Source: Streptomyces sp. Mut1
GTDB taxonomy: Bacteria > Actinomycetota > Actinomycetes > Streptomycetales > Streptomycetaceae
Direction of reading: 5' to 3'
Length of the DNA stretch: 64,000 bases
Assembly (NCBI RefSeq): GCF_030719295.1
Contig: NZ_CP120997.1
Location: forward strand, 496,001-560,000
Part shown: positions 36,439 to 46,355 of the stretch, piece after piece
Layout: the number at the start of each line of letters is the position of its first letter
Numbering within the stretch: position 1 is the stretch's first letter
Notes under the pieces: model-generated
Database searches by the model: none
Told to the model about the DNA's origin: nothing
Seen by the model: the letters and a program-made list of their open reading frames with translations, nothing else
Translations under genes and position numbers: made by a program

Positions 36439-38809
36439 CGTCCTCGCGCGGCTGGTCGGCCTGGTGGGGCAGGACGGGGCCGAGCCGTTCCAGGAGCGCG
36501 GCGCGTTCCTCGGCGAAGACGGGGTCGGCCTGGTAGTCGCCGTGGCCGAGCACCGGCTCGGGCAGCGGGTGCTCGGGCGTCCGCCCGTAGACCAGCGGGT
36601 CCTTGAGCGGGCCGCGGTCCACCTCGGGACCGGACTCCCGGCCGAGCCTGATCTCGCCGCCGATGGGGTCGGTGGCCCGCCACAGATTGCGCCAGCAGTG
36701 CACCGAGCGGTGCAGCCCGTGGAGCTGTCCGGGCCCGAAGTAGGCGGGGAACCATCGCGCGTAGAGGCGCTCGATCGGTGATCCGTAGGTGAGCAGGGCG
36801 ACTTGGGCGCGGGTCCTGGCGGGGAGCTGCCAGACCGCGGACGCGGCGAGGACGCTGCCCTGGGAGTGGCCGGAGATGACGAGGCGGCCGCGGGTGCGGG
36901 CGGTCCAGCCGGACATGCGGGACGCCAGGTCGGGCACTGCGCGCTCCGCGTAGCAGGGCGGGGCGAAGGGGTGGGCGGCGCGCGGCCAGAAGGTGCCGAC
37001 GTCCCAGAGGATGCCGATCGTGCGCCGGGCGGAGGCGTCGCGGTAGGCGCGCCGGCCGCAGGCGACGAAGACGAGGAAGCCGAAGCCCACGAGCCAGGAG
37101 CCGGTGGACTGGGCCGCCTCGGCCACCGATTCCACGAACGGGCTACTGCCGTCCAGGGCGAGCCCCGGTACCTCTCCGGTGGCCCAGGCCCCGGCCACGG
37201 CCCCCGCGCCGAGCAGCAGGGTGGCGCCGGAGACCAGGCCCACCATGCCGGGCGCCGAGTCGGTGAGCGCGGCCGTGGCCCGGATGCGGGCGATCCGCTC
37301 GGTCCGCGACGGGTCGGGGCATGTCTCCCCGTACTCCTCGTCGATCACCGGTCCCAGCCGGCGGGCGGCCAGCCACGTCCGTACGCCGAGCACGAGGGCC
37401 GGCACCAGGAGCAGTACGAGGAGGACGGGGATGACGGAGGCCTGCCAGCTGAGCAGGACCGGTGGGCCCTCTATGAGGGCGCCGCGCCCCATGCCGGGGC
37501 TGCCGGGTCCGTCGAGCCAGTCGGCGACGCGCTGGGCGACACCCCCCGTCATCACACCGCCGAGCGCGCACGCGAGCATCGCGACGGCGGGTCCGCCGAG
37601 GCCGCGCATCACGGTGCGGGGCTCGGGGCAGCGCCGGTACAGGTCGAGGGAGACCACGGCGAGCAGGACGACGAGTACGCCCTGGGCGAGGGTGACCGCG
37701 GGGAACGTGAAGTCGCCGGGGAGCGTGCCCGATGAGGCCCAGCCGGGGCGCGACCAGGCGGCGTGCACGGCGGCGAGCACGAGGAGGGCGAGGGCGGTGC
37801 CGGGGAGGCAGGTGATGACGGCCCGGTCGAGCCGGTTGTCGAGGCGCCGTTCGCTGCGGCCCCTGCGGCAGATCACCCAGAGCACGACGATCGCGCCGAG
37901 GACGAGCGCCGCCTCGATCAGCCGTCCGAACACGGCGGGTACGGGTCCGGTGACCGCGCGGTCGTGACGGGCGGCGGCGCCGGTGACGGAGGCGGTGACG
38001 GTCAGGAAGCCGGCGGCGGTGTGGGCGGCGCGCAGCCGGGCGACGAGCCTGCGGCCGTACCAGAATCCCGGCCGCCCCAGTGCGGGGCGCATGGGCTCCG
38101 GGGCGGGAGTCCCGTCGTCGTCGGGGTCGGGCTCGGTCAGCGGCCGCTGGGACTCGTAGGCGCTCCAGGTCCGGTTGGACAGGAACCAGAGCAGCCCGAC
38201 CAGCGCGGTGGGCACCAGCGCGGCCAGGGCGAGGCGGCGGCCGGGCTGGGACCACCAGCCGCCCTGCGCCGCGGAGAGGAAGCCCAGCCAGGACCGCCGG
38301 CCGGAGCAGTCGGGGACGCCCGCGCACTGCCAGGCGGTGAGGTCGAGGGCGACTTCGCAGGCGGCGGCGGTCAGCAGCACGGTGAGGCTGAGCGCGATGA
38401 GCCGCACGAGGACCCCGTACAGCCGGATCGCGCGGGGGCGGCGCCGGGCGGTGGGGCGCATCCAGTGGGCGAGGTTGACCACCATGAACGGCAGGAGCAG
38501 CAGCCACAGCGCGCGGGAGCCGTTGCCCGAGGTGAGGTTGGACCAGCAGTAGGCCTCCGCGATGGGCTCCTCGCGGTACCGCTCGGGGTGCTGTTCGGCG
38601 TCGACGTCGGCGGAGCGCCGGTAGATGGCCGCGGTGGTGTCCCCGGTGACGCGGACCGTGCGCGGCTCGACGAGCATTTCCTGGGGGGCGGTGCCGCCCA
38701 CCCCGTGTACCAGTAATTCGAGTGCGGGCCCGGTGGCACGTGGGGGCTCGGTGGGAGGTGGCACGGCGACTCGCTCTCGCAGGGGGAAAGGCGGCTGATG
38801 CCCGGTCAC
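36398..38809 (-). CDS. Large membrane protein with C-terminal alpha/beta hydrolase domain
   Basis: The 803-residue protein has an N-terminal cytosolic part containing [17 protein letters not shown], a hydrolase-like first strand and oxyanion loop. About nine membrane segments follow in the middle, and then a C-terminal part with the nucleophile motif ISGHSQGS and a later [10 protein letters not shown]. The hydrolase core therefore appears split around the membrane block. A lipase or esterase at the membrane is likely; the substrate is unknown. GTG 38809 lacks a good ribosome site, and GTG 15 codons further in (38764) is an alternative. The 3' end overlaps the beta-helix gene by 41 bp, tail to tail. 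Confidence 0.75.
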   Translation of the reverse strand: MTGHQPPFPLRERVAVPPPTEPPRATGPALELLVHGVGGTAPQEMLVEPRTVRVTGDTTAAIYRRSADVDAEQHPERYREEPIAEAYCWSNLTSGNGSRALWLLLLPFMVVNLAHWMRPTARRRPRAIRLYGVLVRLIALSLTVLLTAAACEVALDLTAWQCAGVPDCSGRRSWLGFLSAAQGGWWSQPGRRLALAALVPTALVGLLWFLSNRTWSAYESQRPLTEPDPDDDGTPAPEPMRPALGRPGFWYGRRLVARLRAAHTAAGFLTVTASVTGAAARHDRAVTGPVPAVFGRLIEAALVLGAIVVLWVICRRGRSERRLDNRLDRAVITCLPGTALALLVLAAVHAAWSRPGWASSGTLPGDFTFPAVTLAQGVLVVLLAVVSLDLYRRCPEPRTVMRGLGGPAVAMLACALGGVMTGGVAQRVADWLDGPGSPGMGRGALIEGPPVLLSWQASVIPVLLVLLLVPALVLGVRTWLAARRLGPVIDEEYGETCPDPSRTERIARIRATAALTDSAPGMVGLVSGATLLLGAGAVAGAWATGEVPGLALDGSSPFVESVAEAAQSTGSWLVGFGFLVFVACGRRAYRDASARRTIGILWDVGTFWPRAAHPFAPPCYAERAVPDLASRMSGWTARTRGRLVISGHSQGSVLAASAVWQLPARTRAQVALLTYGSPIERLYARWFPAYFGPGQLHGLHRSVHCWRNLWRATDPIGGEIRLGRESGPEVDRGPLKDPLVYGRTPEHPLPEPVLGHGDYQADPVFAEERAALLERLGPVLPHQADQPREDVRAAPGGPPDTAE

Positions 38810-38946
38810 CGCGCTCGCGGCGGGGCCCGGGTGGCCGCGTCCTTCCTACCGAATCTCCCCCGTGCGCCGCCATGCGACACCGCGTGGCAGGATGACACCG
38901 TCGATACGGACTCCTGTACGGCCAGAGGGAAGGGCAAGGCCCGGCG

Positions 38947-39789
38947 TTGAGCGAGAATCAGAATCTGCTCGCGGAGCAGCGGCGTGCGCTGATCCTGGAC
39001 GAGGTGCGCCGGCGGGGCGGGGTGCGGGTCAATGAGCTGACCCGGCGGCTGAACGTCTCCGACATGACCGTGCGCCGGGATCTGGACGCCCTGGCCCGGC
39101 AGGGTGTGATCGAGAAGGTGCACGGCGGTGCTGTCCCGGTCGTCGAGGCGAGCACGCACGAGCCCGGTTTCGAGGCGAAGTCGACGCTGGAGCTGACCGC
39201 CAAGGAGGACATCGCCCGCGCGGCGGCCGCGATGGCCGTGCCCGGCAGTGCGATCGCCCTGTCCGGCGGCACCACGACGTACGCGCTGGCGCAGCATCTG
39301 CTGGACGTGCCGGAGCTGACCGTGGTGACGAATTCGGTGCGGGTCGCCGATGTGTTCCACGCGGCGCAGCGGCCGGGTGGCCCGGGGGGCCGGCCGGGGG
39401 CGGCGACGGTCGTGCTCACGGGTGGGGTGCGTACGCCGTCCGATTCGCTGGTCGGCCCGGTCGCGGACCGGGCGATCGCCTCGCTCCACTTCGATGTGCT
39501 CTTCCTCGGCGTCCACGGGATCTCGGTGGAGGCGGGACTGTCCACGCCGAATCTCGCGGAGGCGGAGACGAACCGCCGGTTCGTGCAGTCGGCGCGGCGG
39601 GTGGTGGTGGTCGCCGACCACACGAAGTGGGGGACGGTGGGGCTCAGCTCGTTCGCCTCGCTGGACGAGGTGAGCACGCTCGTGACGGACGCGGGCCTGT
39701 CCGCGGGCGCCCGCGAGGAGATCGAGGAGCGTCTGCCCGGTCTGCTGGTCGCGGGCCGGGGCGGGAGCGAAGAGCCCGCCGAAGGCTGA
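38947..39789 (+). CDS. DeoR/GlpR-family transcriptional regulator
   Basis: The 280-residue protein from TTG 38947 has the DeoR helix-turn-helix (QRRALILDEVRRRGGVRVNE, RRLNVSDMTVRRDLDALARQ, GVIEKVHGGAV) and a sugar-phosphate-sensing isomerase-like domain (ALSGGTTTYALAQHL, TVVTNSVRVADV, LTGGVRTPSDSLVGPVAD). Such proteins repress sugar or polyol genes and release DNA on binding a sugar phosphate. No sugar operon is next to it, so its targets are elsewhere. The TTG start is unusual, but no in-frame ATG or GTG precedes the conserved QRR region. Confidence 0.9.
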   Translation: MSENQNLLAEQRRALILDEVRRRGGVRVNELTRRLNVSDMTVRRDLDALARQGVIEKVHGGAVPVVEASTHEPGFEAKSTLELTAKEDIARAAAAMAVPGSAIALSGGTTTYALAQHLLDVPELTVVTNSVRVADVFHAAQRPGGPGGRPGAATVVLTGGVRTPSDSLVGPVADRAIASLHFDVLFLGVHGISVEAGLSTPNLAEAETNRRFVQSARRVVVVADHTKWGTVGLSSFASLDEVSTLVTDAGLSAGAREEIEERLPGLLVAGRGGSEEPAEG

Positions 39790-39844
39790 GGACGCGGGAT
39801 TCCGCTCCGCTCGCGACGGACCTGTCACGGCCTAGGATCGTGGT

Positions 39845-40297
39845 GTGGCCGTCTTCCGGATCGAGCGTTTCACCCCGTTGCCCGCAGCCGAGTCCTGGCG
39901 CCGGGTGACGGACTGGGAGAGGCATGCCGCGCTGGTGCCGCTGACGTCGATCACGGTGCCGACGGGGCTGCCGAACCGGGTCGGGACGGTGTTCGTGGCG
40001 CGGACCGGAGTGGGGCCGCTGGCGTTCGACGATCCGATGGAAGTGGTCCGCTGGTCGCCGCCGGCCGGGGGCCGGGCGGGCATGTGCCGGCTGGAGAAGC
40101 GCGGCCGGGTGGTGCTGGGCCGGGCGTCGATCGACGTGTATCCGAACCGGGCCGGCTCCCATGTGGTGTGGGTGGAGGAGATGAGCGTGCGGCTGCTGCC
40201 GCGCTGGGCCGACCCGGTGATCGCCGGTGCGGGCCGCCGGGTCTTCGGCCGGGTGCTCGACTCCGTACTGGACCAGCCGGCCGGGCGGTACGGCTGA
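39845..40297 (+). CDS. SRPBCC-family (START/Bet v1-like) protein
   Basis: The 150-residue protein has the polyketide-cyclase/dehydrase-like pattern: an opening strand FRIERFTPLPAAESWRRVTD, a middle of beta strands, GSHVVWVEEMSVRLLPRWAD and a long C-terminal helix with GAGRRVFGRVLDSVL. These proteins bind a hydrophobic ligand in a cavity. TAGGAT at 39833-39838 is six bases before GTG 39845 and no ribosome site is visible, so the transcript is probably leaderless. The gene at 40420 encodes a second SRPBCC protein. Confidence 0.8.
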   Translation: MAVFRIERFTPLPAAESWRRVTDWERHAALVPLTSITVPTGLPNRVGTVFVARTGVGPLAFDDPMEVVRWSPPAGGRAGMCRLEKRGRVVLGRASIDVYPNRAGSHVVWVEEMSVRLLPRWADPVIAGAGRRVFGRVLDSVLDQPAGRYG

Positions 40298-40419
40298 GGG
40301 TGCACGGCCGCCCCGGCACCGGTCCGGGATCGGCACATGTCCGGTACGGGTAAGGACATCTGACGGGTAGCCAGCTATGGTGTGCGCCGTTGCCGTCGGC
40401 CGTTCGGGAGGTGCGATCC

Positions 40420-40899
40420 ATGGCACATCGTCTTCGCTCCGAGAGCCTCGGTTTCGCCCGGGTCGCTCCGGTGCGGCTCGTCTTCACCGCCGAGGTGTCC
40501 GCTCCCCCGGATGTGGTGTACCGGGCGCTCGCCGACGATGTCGAGGGCTGGCCGGCCTGGTTCACCGCCGTGACGGCCGCCGTGCCCGTGGAGGCGGGGG
40601 CAGGACGCGAGGTACGGCTGCGGGGCGGGATCACGTTCCGCGAGACGGTCATCGCGACGGAGCCCGGCGAGCGGTACGCGTACCGGGTGGACACCACCAA
40701 CGCCCCCGGGATGAAGGCGCTGGTGGAGGAGTGGCGGCTGACCCCCGCCGGTACCGGTACCCAGGTGCGGTGGACGTTCGCCGCCGACGGCTCGCCGCTG
40801 TTCCGGTTCGTCCTGCGGCGGGCCCGGCGGGCAGTGGGCCGCTCGTTCCGGGACGCGGTGCGCGACCTCGGCCGGCGGCTGGCGGCGGCGCCCGCCTGA
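40420..40899 (+). CDS. SRPBCC-family protein
   Basis: ATG 40420 is chosen because GGGAGGTG lies seven bases upstream; 159 residues. The sequence VRLVFTAEVSAPPDVVYRAL, EGWPAWFTAVTAA, GERYAYRVDTTNAPGM, EEWRLTPAGTGTQVRWTFAA and a final helix is a standard polyketide-cyclase-like START fold. The function is not known; cofactor-free ligand binding is usual. It may form a small operon or a tandem duplication with the SRPBCC gene 122 bp upstream, although the two share little direct identity. Confidence 0.85.
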   Translation: MAHRLRSESLGFARVAPVRLVFTAEVSAPPDVVYRALADDVEGWPAWFTAVTAAVPVEAGAGREVRLRGGITFRETVIATEPGERYAYRVDTTNAPGMKALVEEWRLTPAGTGTQVRWTFAADGSPLFRFVLRRARRAVGRSFRDAVRDLGRRLAAAPA

Positions 40900-40909
40900 C
40901 CGCCGGTGT

Positions 40910-42046
40910 TCAGGCCTCCGGCCAGCTTCCGGTGATCAGGAAGTGGTCGATGGTCCGGGTGTACGGGGCGATGTCCAGGCCCTGCGCGGCCAGCCAGGAG
41001 TCGGAGTAGTACTTGTCGAGGTAGCGGTCGCCGGGGTCGCAGAACAGGGTGACGACGCTGCCTCCCTCGCCCCGGGCGACCATCTCGGCGACCAGTTTGA
41101 ACGCGCTCCACAGCCCGGTGCCGGTGGAGCCGCCCGCCTTGCGCCCGATGGCCCGCTCCAGTGCGCGCACGGCCGCGACGCTCGCCGCGTCCGGGACCTT
41201 CATCATCCGGTCGATGGCGCCGGGAACGAAGCTCGGTTCCATGCGCGGCCGGCCGATGCCCTCGATGCGTGAGCCACAGTCGCTGGTGGCGAGCGGGTCG
41301 TGGTGGGTCCAGCCGTCGAAGAAGCAGGAGTTCTCCGGGTCGGGCACACAGATCCGGGTGTCGTGCTGCATGTAGTGCACGTAGCGGGCGATGGTCGCCG
41401 ATGTGCCGCCGGTGCCGGCGGTGGCGACGATCCAGGTGGGCTCCGGATACCGTTCGAGCCTCAGCTGCTGGTAGATCGACTCCGCGATGTTGTTGTTGCC
41501 CCGCCAGTCGGTGGCCCGCTCGGCGTAGGTGAACTGATCCATGTAGTGACCGCCGCCCTCCGCGGCGAGCCGTGCGGACTCCTCGTAGATCAGGCGCGAG
41601 TCGTCGACGAAGTGGCAGCGCCCGCCGTGGAATTCGATGAGCCGGCACTTCTCCGGGCTGGTGGTCCGGGGCATCACGGCGATGAACGGCACCCCGATCA
41701 GTTTGGCGAAGTACGCCTCCGAGACGGCGGTGGAACCGCTCGATGCCTCGATGACCGGTTTGCCCGGCCGGATCCAGCCGTTGCAGAGCCCGTAGAGGAA
41801 CAGCGAACGCGCCAGCCGGTGTTTGAGGCTGCCCGTGGGGTGGGTGGACTCGTCCTTGAGGTAGAGGTCGATACCCCACGTCTCGGGCAGCGGGAAACGC
41901 AGCAGATGGGTGTCGGCGGAGCGGTTGGCGTCGGCCTGGACCTTGCGGACGGCCTCCTTGAGCCAGGCGCGGTAGGCCGGGTCGGATCGGTCGATGTCGA
42001 CGGTTGCCACGGCGTCGCCGCCGTGCCCGTGCTCGCTGGTGTCCAT
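40910..42046 (-). CDS. PLP-dependent cysteine synthase-fold enzyme (Cds1-like)
   Basis: ATG 42046 gives 378 residues. Fold type II PLP motifs are present: [20 protein letters not shown] with the PLP lysine, [20 protein letters not shown] for the phosphate of [18 protein letters not shown], and [17 protein letters not shown] near the C-terminus. The sequence resembles the mycobacterial Cds1 (Rv3684) group, which breaks down L-cysteine to sulfide, pyruvate and ammonia, rather than CysK or CysM. That assignment rests on my memory of the family. The 3' end lies 10 bp from the SRPBCC gene, converging. Confidence 0.85.
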   Translation of the reverse strand: MDTSEHGHGGDAVATVDIDRSDPAYRAWLKEAVRKVQADANRSADTHLLRFPLPETWGIDLYLKDESTHPTGSLKHRLARSLFLYGLCNGWIRPGKPVIEASSGSTAVSEAYFAKLIGVPFIAVMPRTTSPEKCRLIEFHGGRCHFVDDSRLIYEESARLAAEGGGHYMDQFTYAERATDWRGNNNIAESIYQQLRLERYPEPTWIVATAGTGGTSATIARYVHYMQHDTRICVPDPENSCFFDGWTHHDPLATSDCGSRIEGIGRPRMEPSFVPGAIDRMMKVPDAASVAAVRALERAIGRKAGGSTGTGLWSAFKLVAEMVARGEGGSVVTLFCDPGDRYLDKYYSDSWLAAQGLDIAPYTRTIDHFLITGSWPEA

Positions 42047-42274
42047 CTGCGCGCCTCTCCTCGTGCGACCCGGTCTGGGCGGGGCCCACGATATGCCCCC
42101 CACCTGCGCAAACGTTGACTTTGATGGTCCATAGGGCTGCCTTGGTGTCACGGGCGGGCGCAGGCGGTGCCACTCGGCGCGAATACGCCGTTTATCCACG
42201 GTCCCGCTCTGGTGCACCGGGTCCGAGATGGGCACACTTCGTCTCAGAGGCATGTTGAAGGGGGCGAAGGGGCC

Positions 42275-42592
42275 ATGTCCGAAACGGAGTTCAGTGCCAC
42301 GGGTGTACGTATCGACCGTTGGGCGCGCTCGGTCACCAGGGCCGGGCAGGTGACCGTCAAGGACGGCCGGGTGGCCCTTCTGACGAGCTACGGGCGCGAG
42401 ATCGACAGTGCGCCGGTGGGGACGGTGAGCGCGGGCAGACCGTGGTTCGCGGGTGCGGACGCGACGGTGGCGCGGGTCAACGGGACGCGGTACCGGCTGA
42501 CGATGCGGCGGCCCGACGGCAAACCCGGTGACGAGCCTCCCGCACACCGGTTCCTGGCGGCGTTGTACAGCGCGGGGGGCCGGCGGGGCTGA
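42275..42592 (+). CDS. Small conserved hypothetical protein
   Basis: The 105-residue protein starts [20 protein letters not shown], with [20 protein letters not shown] and [20 protein letters not shown], which looks like an all-beta fold of short strands. ATG 42275 has GAAGGGG upstream. There are no membrane segments or Cys residues. I do not recognise a family. It is transcribed away from the cysteine synthase-like gene across a 228-bp divergent gap. Confidence 0.75.
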   Translation: MSETEFSATGVRIDRWARSVTRAGQVTVKDGRVALLTSYGREIDSAPVGTVSAGRPWFAGADATVARVNGTRYRLTMRRPDGKPGDEPPAHRFLAALYSAGGRRG

Positions 42593-42801
42593 CGGAGCGG
42601 GGGCGGGGCGGAGCGGGGCGGGCCCGCGGGGAAACCGCGAGTTGCGGACCGGTATGCGCTGAGCGACATTGGAGTCACGTCACTCATGGTGTACCGGCGG
42701 TGACACTGTGACCCAGGCCGCCGGGCCCGGACTCAGCAGCGAGCCATGTGCTGGATCCGTTCCTTCGTCTTCTTCCGGACCTATTTCGGGGAGTCGCAGC
42801 C

Positions 42802-43320
42802 GTGATCAGCGAGCCAAGCAGGCACTGCACGGTGGAGCTCCAAGCCCTGCCGTCGCGGATCGGTCAGGTCCGCAGAATCATCTCGGCGCAGCTGCGCTAC
42901 TGGCATCTCGATTCTCTCATCGACCAGACAGCGCTGGGCGTCACCGAACTCCTGACCAACGTCCACCGGCATGCGCAGCCGGACAAATCATGCACCGTCG
43001 AGATCGAGTTGCTGCTCGAACGGCTGACGGTGTCCGTCCATGACCACGACCCACGGATGCCCACCGTGCGCGAGGCCGACGACTCCAGTACGTCGGGGCG
43101 CGGACTCGCACTGATCGCCGCGGTCAGCGAGAGCTGGGGCGTCCGCCCCCGGGACGGGGCGGGGAAGGCCGTCTGGTTCACGCTTCCCACACCCTCCCGG
43201 CTCACCCAGCCGTCACATGTGCTGTACGGGGCGACGACCGACGGGCCGTTCGATCTGAGCGGCCTCACGATGCCGGACGGGGCGCCACCCTCGACGGCAC
43301 GGTCGGCCGTGATGGGCTGA
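42802..43320 (+). CDS. ATP-binding regulatory protein, RsbW/anti-sigma factor kinase-like
   Basis: GTG 42802 (GGGGAG upstream) gives 172 residues. It has the GHKL ATPase pattern: an N box in LGVTELLTNVHRHAQ, a G1 box VSVHDHDPRMPTV, and a G2 box STSGRGLALIAAVSESWGVR, then KAVWFTL. This is the short single-domain form common in Streptomyces, where such proteins act as anti-sigma factors or serine kinases on anti-anti-sigma partners. No partner gene is adjacent. A strong terminator follows 3 bp after the stop. Confidence 0.88.
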   Translation: MISEPSRHCTVELQALPSRIGQVRRIISAQLRYWHLDSLIDQTALGVTELLTNVHRHAQPDKSCTVEIELLLERLTVSVHDHDPRMPTVREADDSSTSGRGLALIAAVSESWGVRPRDGAGKAVWFTLPTPSRLTQPSHVLYGATTDGPFDLSGLTMPDGAPPSTARSAVMG

Positions 43321-43323
43321 CAC

Positions 43324-43365
43324 GACAGGAGCGGGGCGCCCCCACGAGGGTGCCCCGCTCCTGTC
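43324..43365. terminator. Strong bidirectional terminator
   Basis: GACAGGAGCGGGGC (43324-43337) pairs perfectly with GCCCCGCTCCTGTC (43352-43365), with a further CCC/GGG pairing inside the 14-base loop. It lies between two converging genes and should stop transcription from both sides. Confidence 0.85.
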
Positions 43366-43380
43366 CGTCACACCGTCCGG

Positions 43381-43668
43381 TCACCCGGCGCCGCCCGCGC
43401 GGGGGCCGAACTGCTCGTCGAGCACGGACAGCCGCCGCCAGTACTCGTCCTCGTCGATCTCCCCGGCGGCGAAGCGCCGCCCGAGCACGGCGATCGGCGA
43501 GTGTCCGGCCGGCCCTTCCGGCACGGCCCGCGTCTGCCAGGGACCGCGCCGGCCGCGCGGCAGTGTGCGGCGCAGGACCGTGACGACGGTGAGGACGACG
43601 GCCGCCCAGACGAGCGGGACGAACAGGATCCAGGGCCCGGGTCCGCCGTCGAAAGCCAGGGTGTTCAT
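43381..43668 (-). CDS. Small membrane protein with C-terminal SHOCT domain
   Basis: The 95-residue protein has a short N-terminal lead, one membrane segment (PWILFVPLVWAAVVLTVVTVL), a basic stretch (RRTLPRGRRGPW) and a C-terminal SHOCT motif (AVLGRRFAAGEIDEDEYWRRLSVL). SHOCT is a short oligomerisation domain found at the ends of many bacterial membrane proteins; its function is unclear. The basic flank predicts a cytoplasmic C-terminus. Confidence 0.85.
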   Translation of the reverse strand: MNTLAFDGGPGPWILFVPLVWAAVVLTVVTVLRRTLPRGRRGPWQTRAVPEGPAGHSPIAVLGRRFAAGEIDEDEYWRRLSVLDEQFGPRAGGAG

Positions 43669-43819
43669 CTCGGTCAGCTCCTCGGTTCGCTCTCACATCT
43701 CTTCCGTCGCTCTCCAGCCTGTCGCGGCGGGGGCCGCGCGTCGTCGTACACCGGGCGGCGGTGCGCGTACCGCGCAGGGAGTACCGCCGCGGCCCCGCTC
43801 CAGGCTCTGCACCTGTATC

Positions 43820-43839
43820 TGTACCTACTAGTATGTACA
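43820..43839. promoter_or_regulatory. TetR operator
   Basis: TGTACCTACTAGTATGTACA is a 20-bp palindrome with a single mismatched pair, 9 bp before the TetR start at 43848. Its AT-rich centre (ACTAGT) and position fit autorepression. Confidence 0.65.
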
Positions 43840-43847
43840 CTCCTTGT

Positions 43848-44426
43848 ATGGGCACTCAGGACCGTCTGATCGAAGCCACTCGGGAGCTCCTGTGGGAGCG
43901 CGGATACGTGGGGACGAGCCCCAAGGCCATCCAGCAGCACGCGGGCGCGGGCCAGGGCAGCATGTACCACCACTTCACCGGCAAGCCGGACCTGGCACTC
44001 GCCGCCATCGGCCGCACGGCCGAGGAGATGCGGGAGGCGGCGGGCCGGGTGCTCGACGCGCCCGGGTCGGCGTACGAGCGGATCTCGGCCTATCTGCTGC
44101 GCGAGCGCGATGTCCTGCGCGGCTGCCCGGTGGGTCGGCTGACGATGGATCCGGAGGTGATCGCGAGCGATGAGCTGCGGGCGCCGGTGGACGAGACGAT
44201 CGCCTGGCTGCGCGAACGGCTCGCCGCGATCGTCCGCGAGGGCCTGGACCGGGGCGAGTTCACCCCCGGCATCACGCCCGACGACCTCGCGGCGACGATC
44301 GTCGCGACGGTTCAGGGCGGCTATGTGCTGGCCCGCGCCTCGGGCTCGGCGGATGCCTTCGACGCGGGCGTCCGCGGCCTGCTCGCCCTCCTGGGACCGC
44401 CCGTCGAACCCGTCCTGCACATCTGA
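43848..44426 (+). CDS. TetR-family transcriptional regulator
   Basis: ATG 43848 is favoured over upstream in-frame starts because the protein then begins directly with the helix-turn-helix (RLIEATRELLWERGYVGTSP, IQQHAGAGQGSMYHHFTGKP); 192 residues. The C-terminal domain (YERISAYLLRERDVLRGCPV, LTMDPEVIASDELRAPVDE) resembles the TetR_C group seen in YxaF/LmrA-type regulators. A near-perfect palindrome lies just upstream. The gene is followed 10 bp later by the DUF4865 gene, which is probably its regulated partner. Confidence 0.9.
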   Translation: MGTQDRLIEATRELLWERGYVGTSPKAIQQHAGAGQGSMYHHFTGKPDLALAAIGRTAEEMREAAGRVLDAPGSAYERISAYLLRERDVLRGCPVGRLTMDPEVIASDELRAPVDETIAWLRERLAAIVREGLDRGEFTPGITPDDLAATIVATVQGGYVLARASGSADAFDAGVRGLLALLGPPVEPVLHI

Positions 44427-44436
44427 GGAGCCCCCG

Positions 44437-45018
44437 ATGCACGCGATGCAGTACGAGATCACCCTGCCCGCCGATTACGACATGGGCGTCATCCGGCACC
44501 GGGTGGCGACCAGGGGCCACCTCCTGGACGACTTCCCAGGGCTCGGCCTCAAGGCATATCTGATGCGGGAGCGGGGCGGGGACTCGCCGGTCAACCAGTA
44601 CGCCCCTTTCTACCTGTGGTCCCGGCCCGAGGGCATGAACGCCTTCCTCTGGGGACCCGGTTTCCAGGGCGTCGTCCAGGACTTCGGGCGCCCGGAGGTA
44701 CAGCACTGGACGGGCCTGTCGTACGAGGAGGGTCCGGTCCCGGACGCATTCCCCCGCACGGCGACCCGCCGCCGCTCCCCCATGCCGCCCTCGGCGTCCC
44801 CGGCGGACGCGGTCGAAGCCGCCCTGACGGAGAGCCGGCGGCTCGCGAAGGCTCCCGGCGCGGTCGCCACGGCCCTGGCCGCCGACCCCCGCCACTGGGA
44901 ACTCCTCCACTTCACGCTCTGGGACCACCCCGCGCCCGACGCACCCGGCGACCGCTACCAGGTGCTGCACATCAGCCGGCCTGAAGCGGACCGGCTCGGG
45001 ACGGGACGTCAGTGGTAG
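44437..45018 (+). CDS. DUF4865-family protein
   Basis: ATG 44437 has GAGGAG six bases upstream; 193 residues. MQYEITLPADYDMGVIRHRV, LGLKAYLMRERG, NQYAPFYLWSRPEGMNAFLW and FQGVVQDFGRPEVQHWTGL are typical of DUF4865, which I know as small proteins often paired with TetR genes. The first half looks like a ferredoxin-like alpha/beta barrel of the kind found in small monooxygenases; a function cannot be stated. The pairing with the upstream TetR gene suggests induction by a small molecule. Confidence 0.85.
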   Translation: MHAMQYEITLPADYDMGVIRHRVATRGHLLDDFPGLGLKAYLMRERGGDSPVNQYAPFYLWSRPEGMNAFLWGPGFQGVVQDFGRPEVQHWTGLSYEEGPVPDAFPRTATRRRSPMPPSASPADAVEAALTESRRLAKAPGAVATALAADPRHWELLHFTLWDHPAPDAPGDRYQVLHISRPEADRLGTGRQW

Positions 45019-45021
45019 GTC

Positions 45022-46236
45022 TCAGGCCAGCGCGCCCAGCGGGTCGTCCAGGACCGGCTGCCAGGCCAGCTCCGCCGCCCCGACCAGGCTGTTGTGGTCG
45101 AGGGTGCAGGGCAGGATCGGCACGCTCCCACTGCGCCCCCACAGGCTGCGGTCGGCCACCACGGCCCGCAGCCGCTCCGGGTCGGCGTCGAGCAGCGCGC
45201 GGTGCAGCCCGCCGAGGATGATCCGGTCCGGGTTGAGGATGTTGACGAGACCGGCGAGTCCCAGGCCGAGCCGGTCGATCAGCTCCTCGGCGGCGTTGCG
45301 CACCGCGGGGTCCTCGTACTCGTTGCGCAGCAGGTCACCGGACTGCTTGAGGAGGGACTCCTCGGGGCCGGGGGTGCGCCCGGCCGCGGTGAGGAAGGCG
45401 AGCGGGTCGGTCTCGACGTCCAGGCAGCCGCGGCCGCCGCAGTGACAGGGGCGGCCCTCGGCGTTGACCGTGAGATGGCCGACCTCCAGGGCGAGGCCCG
45501 AACTCCCGGTGTGGAGGCGGCCGTCCAGGACGAGCGCGCCGCCGACACCGCGGTGGCCGGTGGCGACGCACAGCAGGTGCTGGGCCTCGCGCCCGGCTCC
45601 GTGGCGGTGTTCGGCGAGTGCGGCGAGGTTGACGTCGTTTCCGGTGAACGCCGGTCCCTCGATGCCCGCTTCACGGACGCATGTGGCGAAGATCTCGCTG
45701 ACCGGGGCGCCCGCGGGCCAGGCGATGTGGAGCGGGTTGAGGGCGTTGCCCTCCGGTTCGGCGACGGCGGACGGCACCGCGAGTCCGGCCCCCACGCACC
45801 GCAGTCCGCTGTCCCGCAGCAGCCGCGCGCAGTCGTCCACGACCTCACCGATGACCTGGGCGGGGTCGGCGGTGATGGTGACGCTGCCGGGCGCGGTCGC
45901 GACGAGCCGGCCGCCGAGTCCGACGAGCGCGGCGCGGAAGCCGTCCGCGTGCACCTGGGCGGCGACGGCCACCGGCCCGGACTCCCGTACCGCCAGCCGG
46001 TGCGAGGGCCGGCCCTGGGAGCCCGCCGCCGAACCGGGGCTCGAATCGACCCGGATGAGGCCGAGCGCCTCCAGCTCCGCGGCGACCGCGCCCGCCGTGG
46101 CCCGGGTGACCCCCAGCTCGGAGGTGAGGACGGCGCGCGTGGGCGCGCGTCCGGTATGGACTAGTTCCAGGGCGGGTCCGAGCGCGCTGCGGCCCCTCTC
46201 CAACTTCGTCCGGGTGGTGGTCACCTTGCCGTTCAT
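45022..46236 (-). CDS. ROK-family transcriptional regulator (NagC/XylR type)
   Basis: ATG 46236 gives 404 residues. The N-terminal winged helix (ALELVHTGRAPTRAVLTSEL, GVTRATAGAVAAELEALGLI) is followed by a ROK sugar-kinase fold with the zinc motif CHCGGRGCLD and GLGLAGLVNILNPDRIILGG. The ATP site looks degenerate (a phosphate-1 motif is not clear in VAVAAQVHADG), as expected for a regulator rather than a kinase. It is divergent from the MFS gene at 46392, which has an inverted repeat at its start codon, so it probably controls uptake or efflux of a sugar-like compound. Confidence 0.9.
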   Translation of the reverse strand: MNGKVTTTRTKLERGRSALGPALELVHTGRAPTRAVLTSELGVTRATAGAVAAELEALGLIRVDSSPGSAAGSQGRPSHRLAVRESGPVAVAAQVHADGFRAALVGLGGRLVATAPGSVTITADPAQVIGEVVDDCARLLRDSGLRCVGAGLAVPSAVAEPEGNALNPLHIAWPAGAPVSEIFATCVREAGIEGPAFTGNDVNLAALAEHRHGAGREAQHLLCVATGHRGVGGALVLDGRLHTGSSGLALEVGHLTVNAEGRPCHCGGRGCLDVETDPLAFLTAAGRTPGPEESLLKQSGDLLRNEYEDPAVRNAAEELIDRLGLGLAGLVNILNPDRIILGGLHRALLDADPERLRAVVADRSLWGRSGSVPILPCTLDHNSLVGAAELAWQPVLDDPLGALA

Positions 46237-46355
46237 GGGGGCGAGTCTCCCATGATCCCGGGGTGGTTCCGACGCCGTGGTGGCCGACTTGCCCCGGGTG
46301 CGACGCCACGCCGCGCGGGGCGGCCGCACGGTTCGGGCCGGGCGGGACACCTGTC

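Noticed and set aside
42672..42685. GAGTCACGTCACTC as a BldD site upstream of the RsbW-like gene
   Set aside because: The symmetry is broken at two positions and I could not match the spacing to a reliable BldD consensus.
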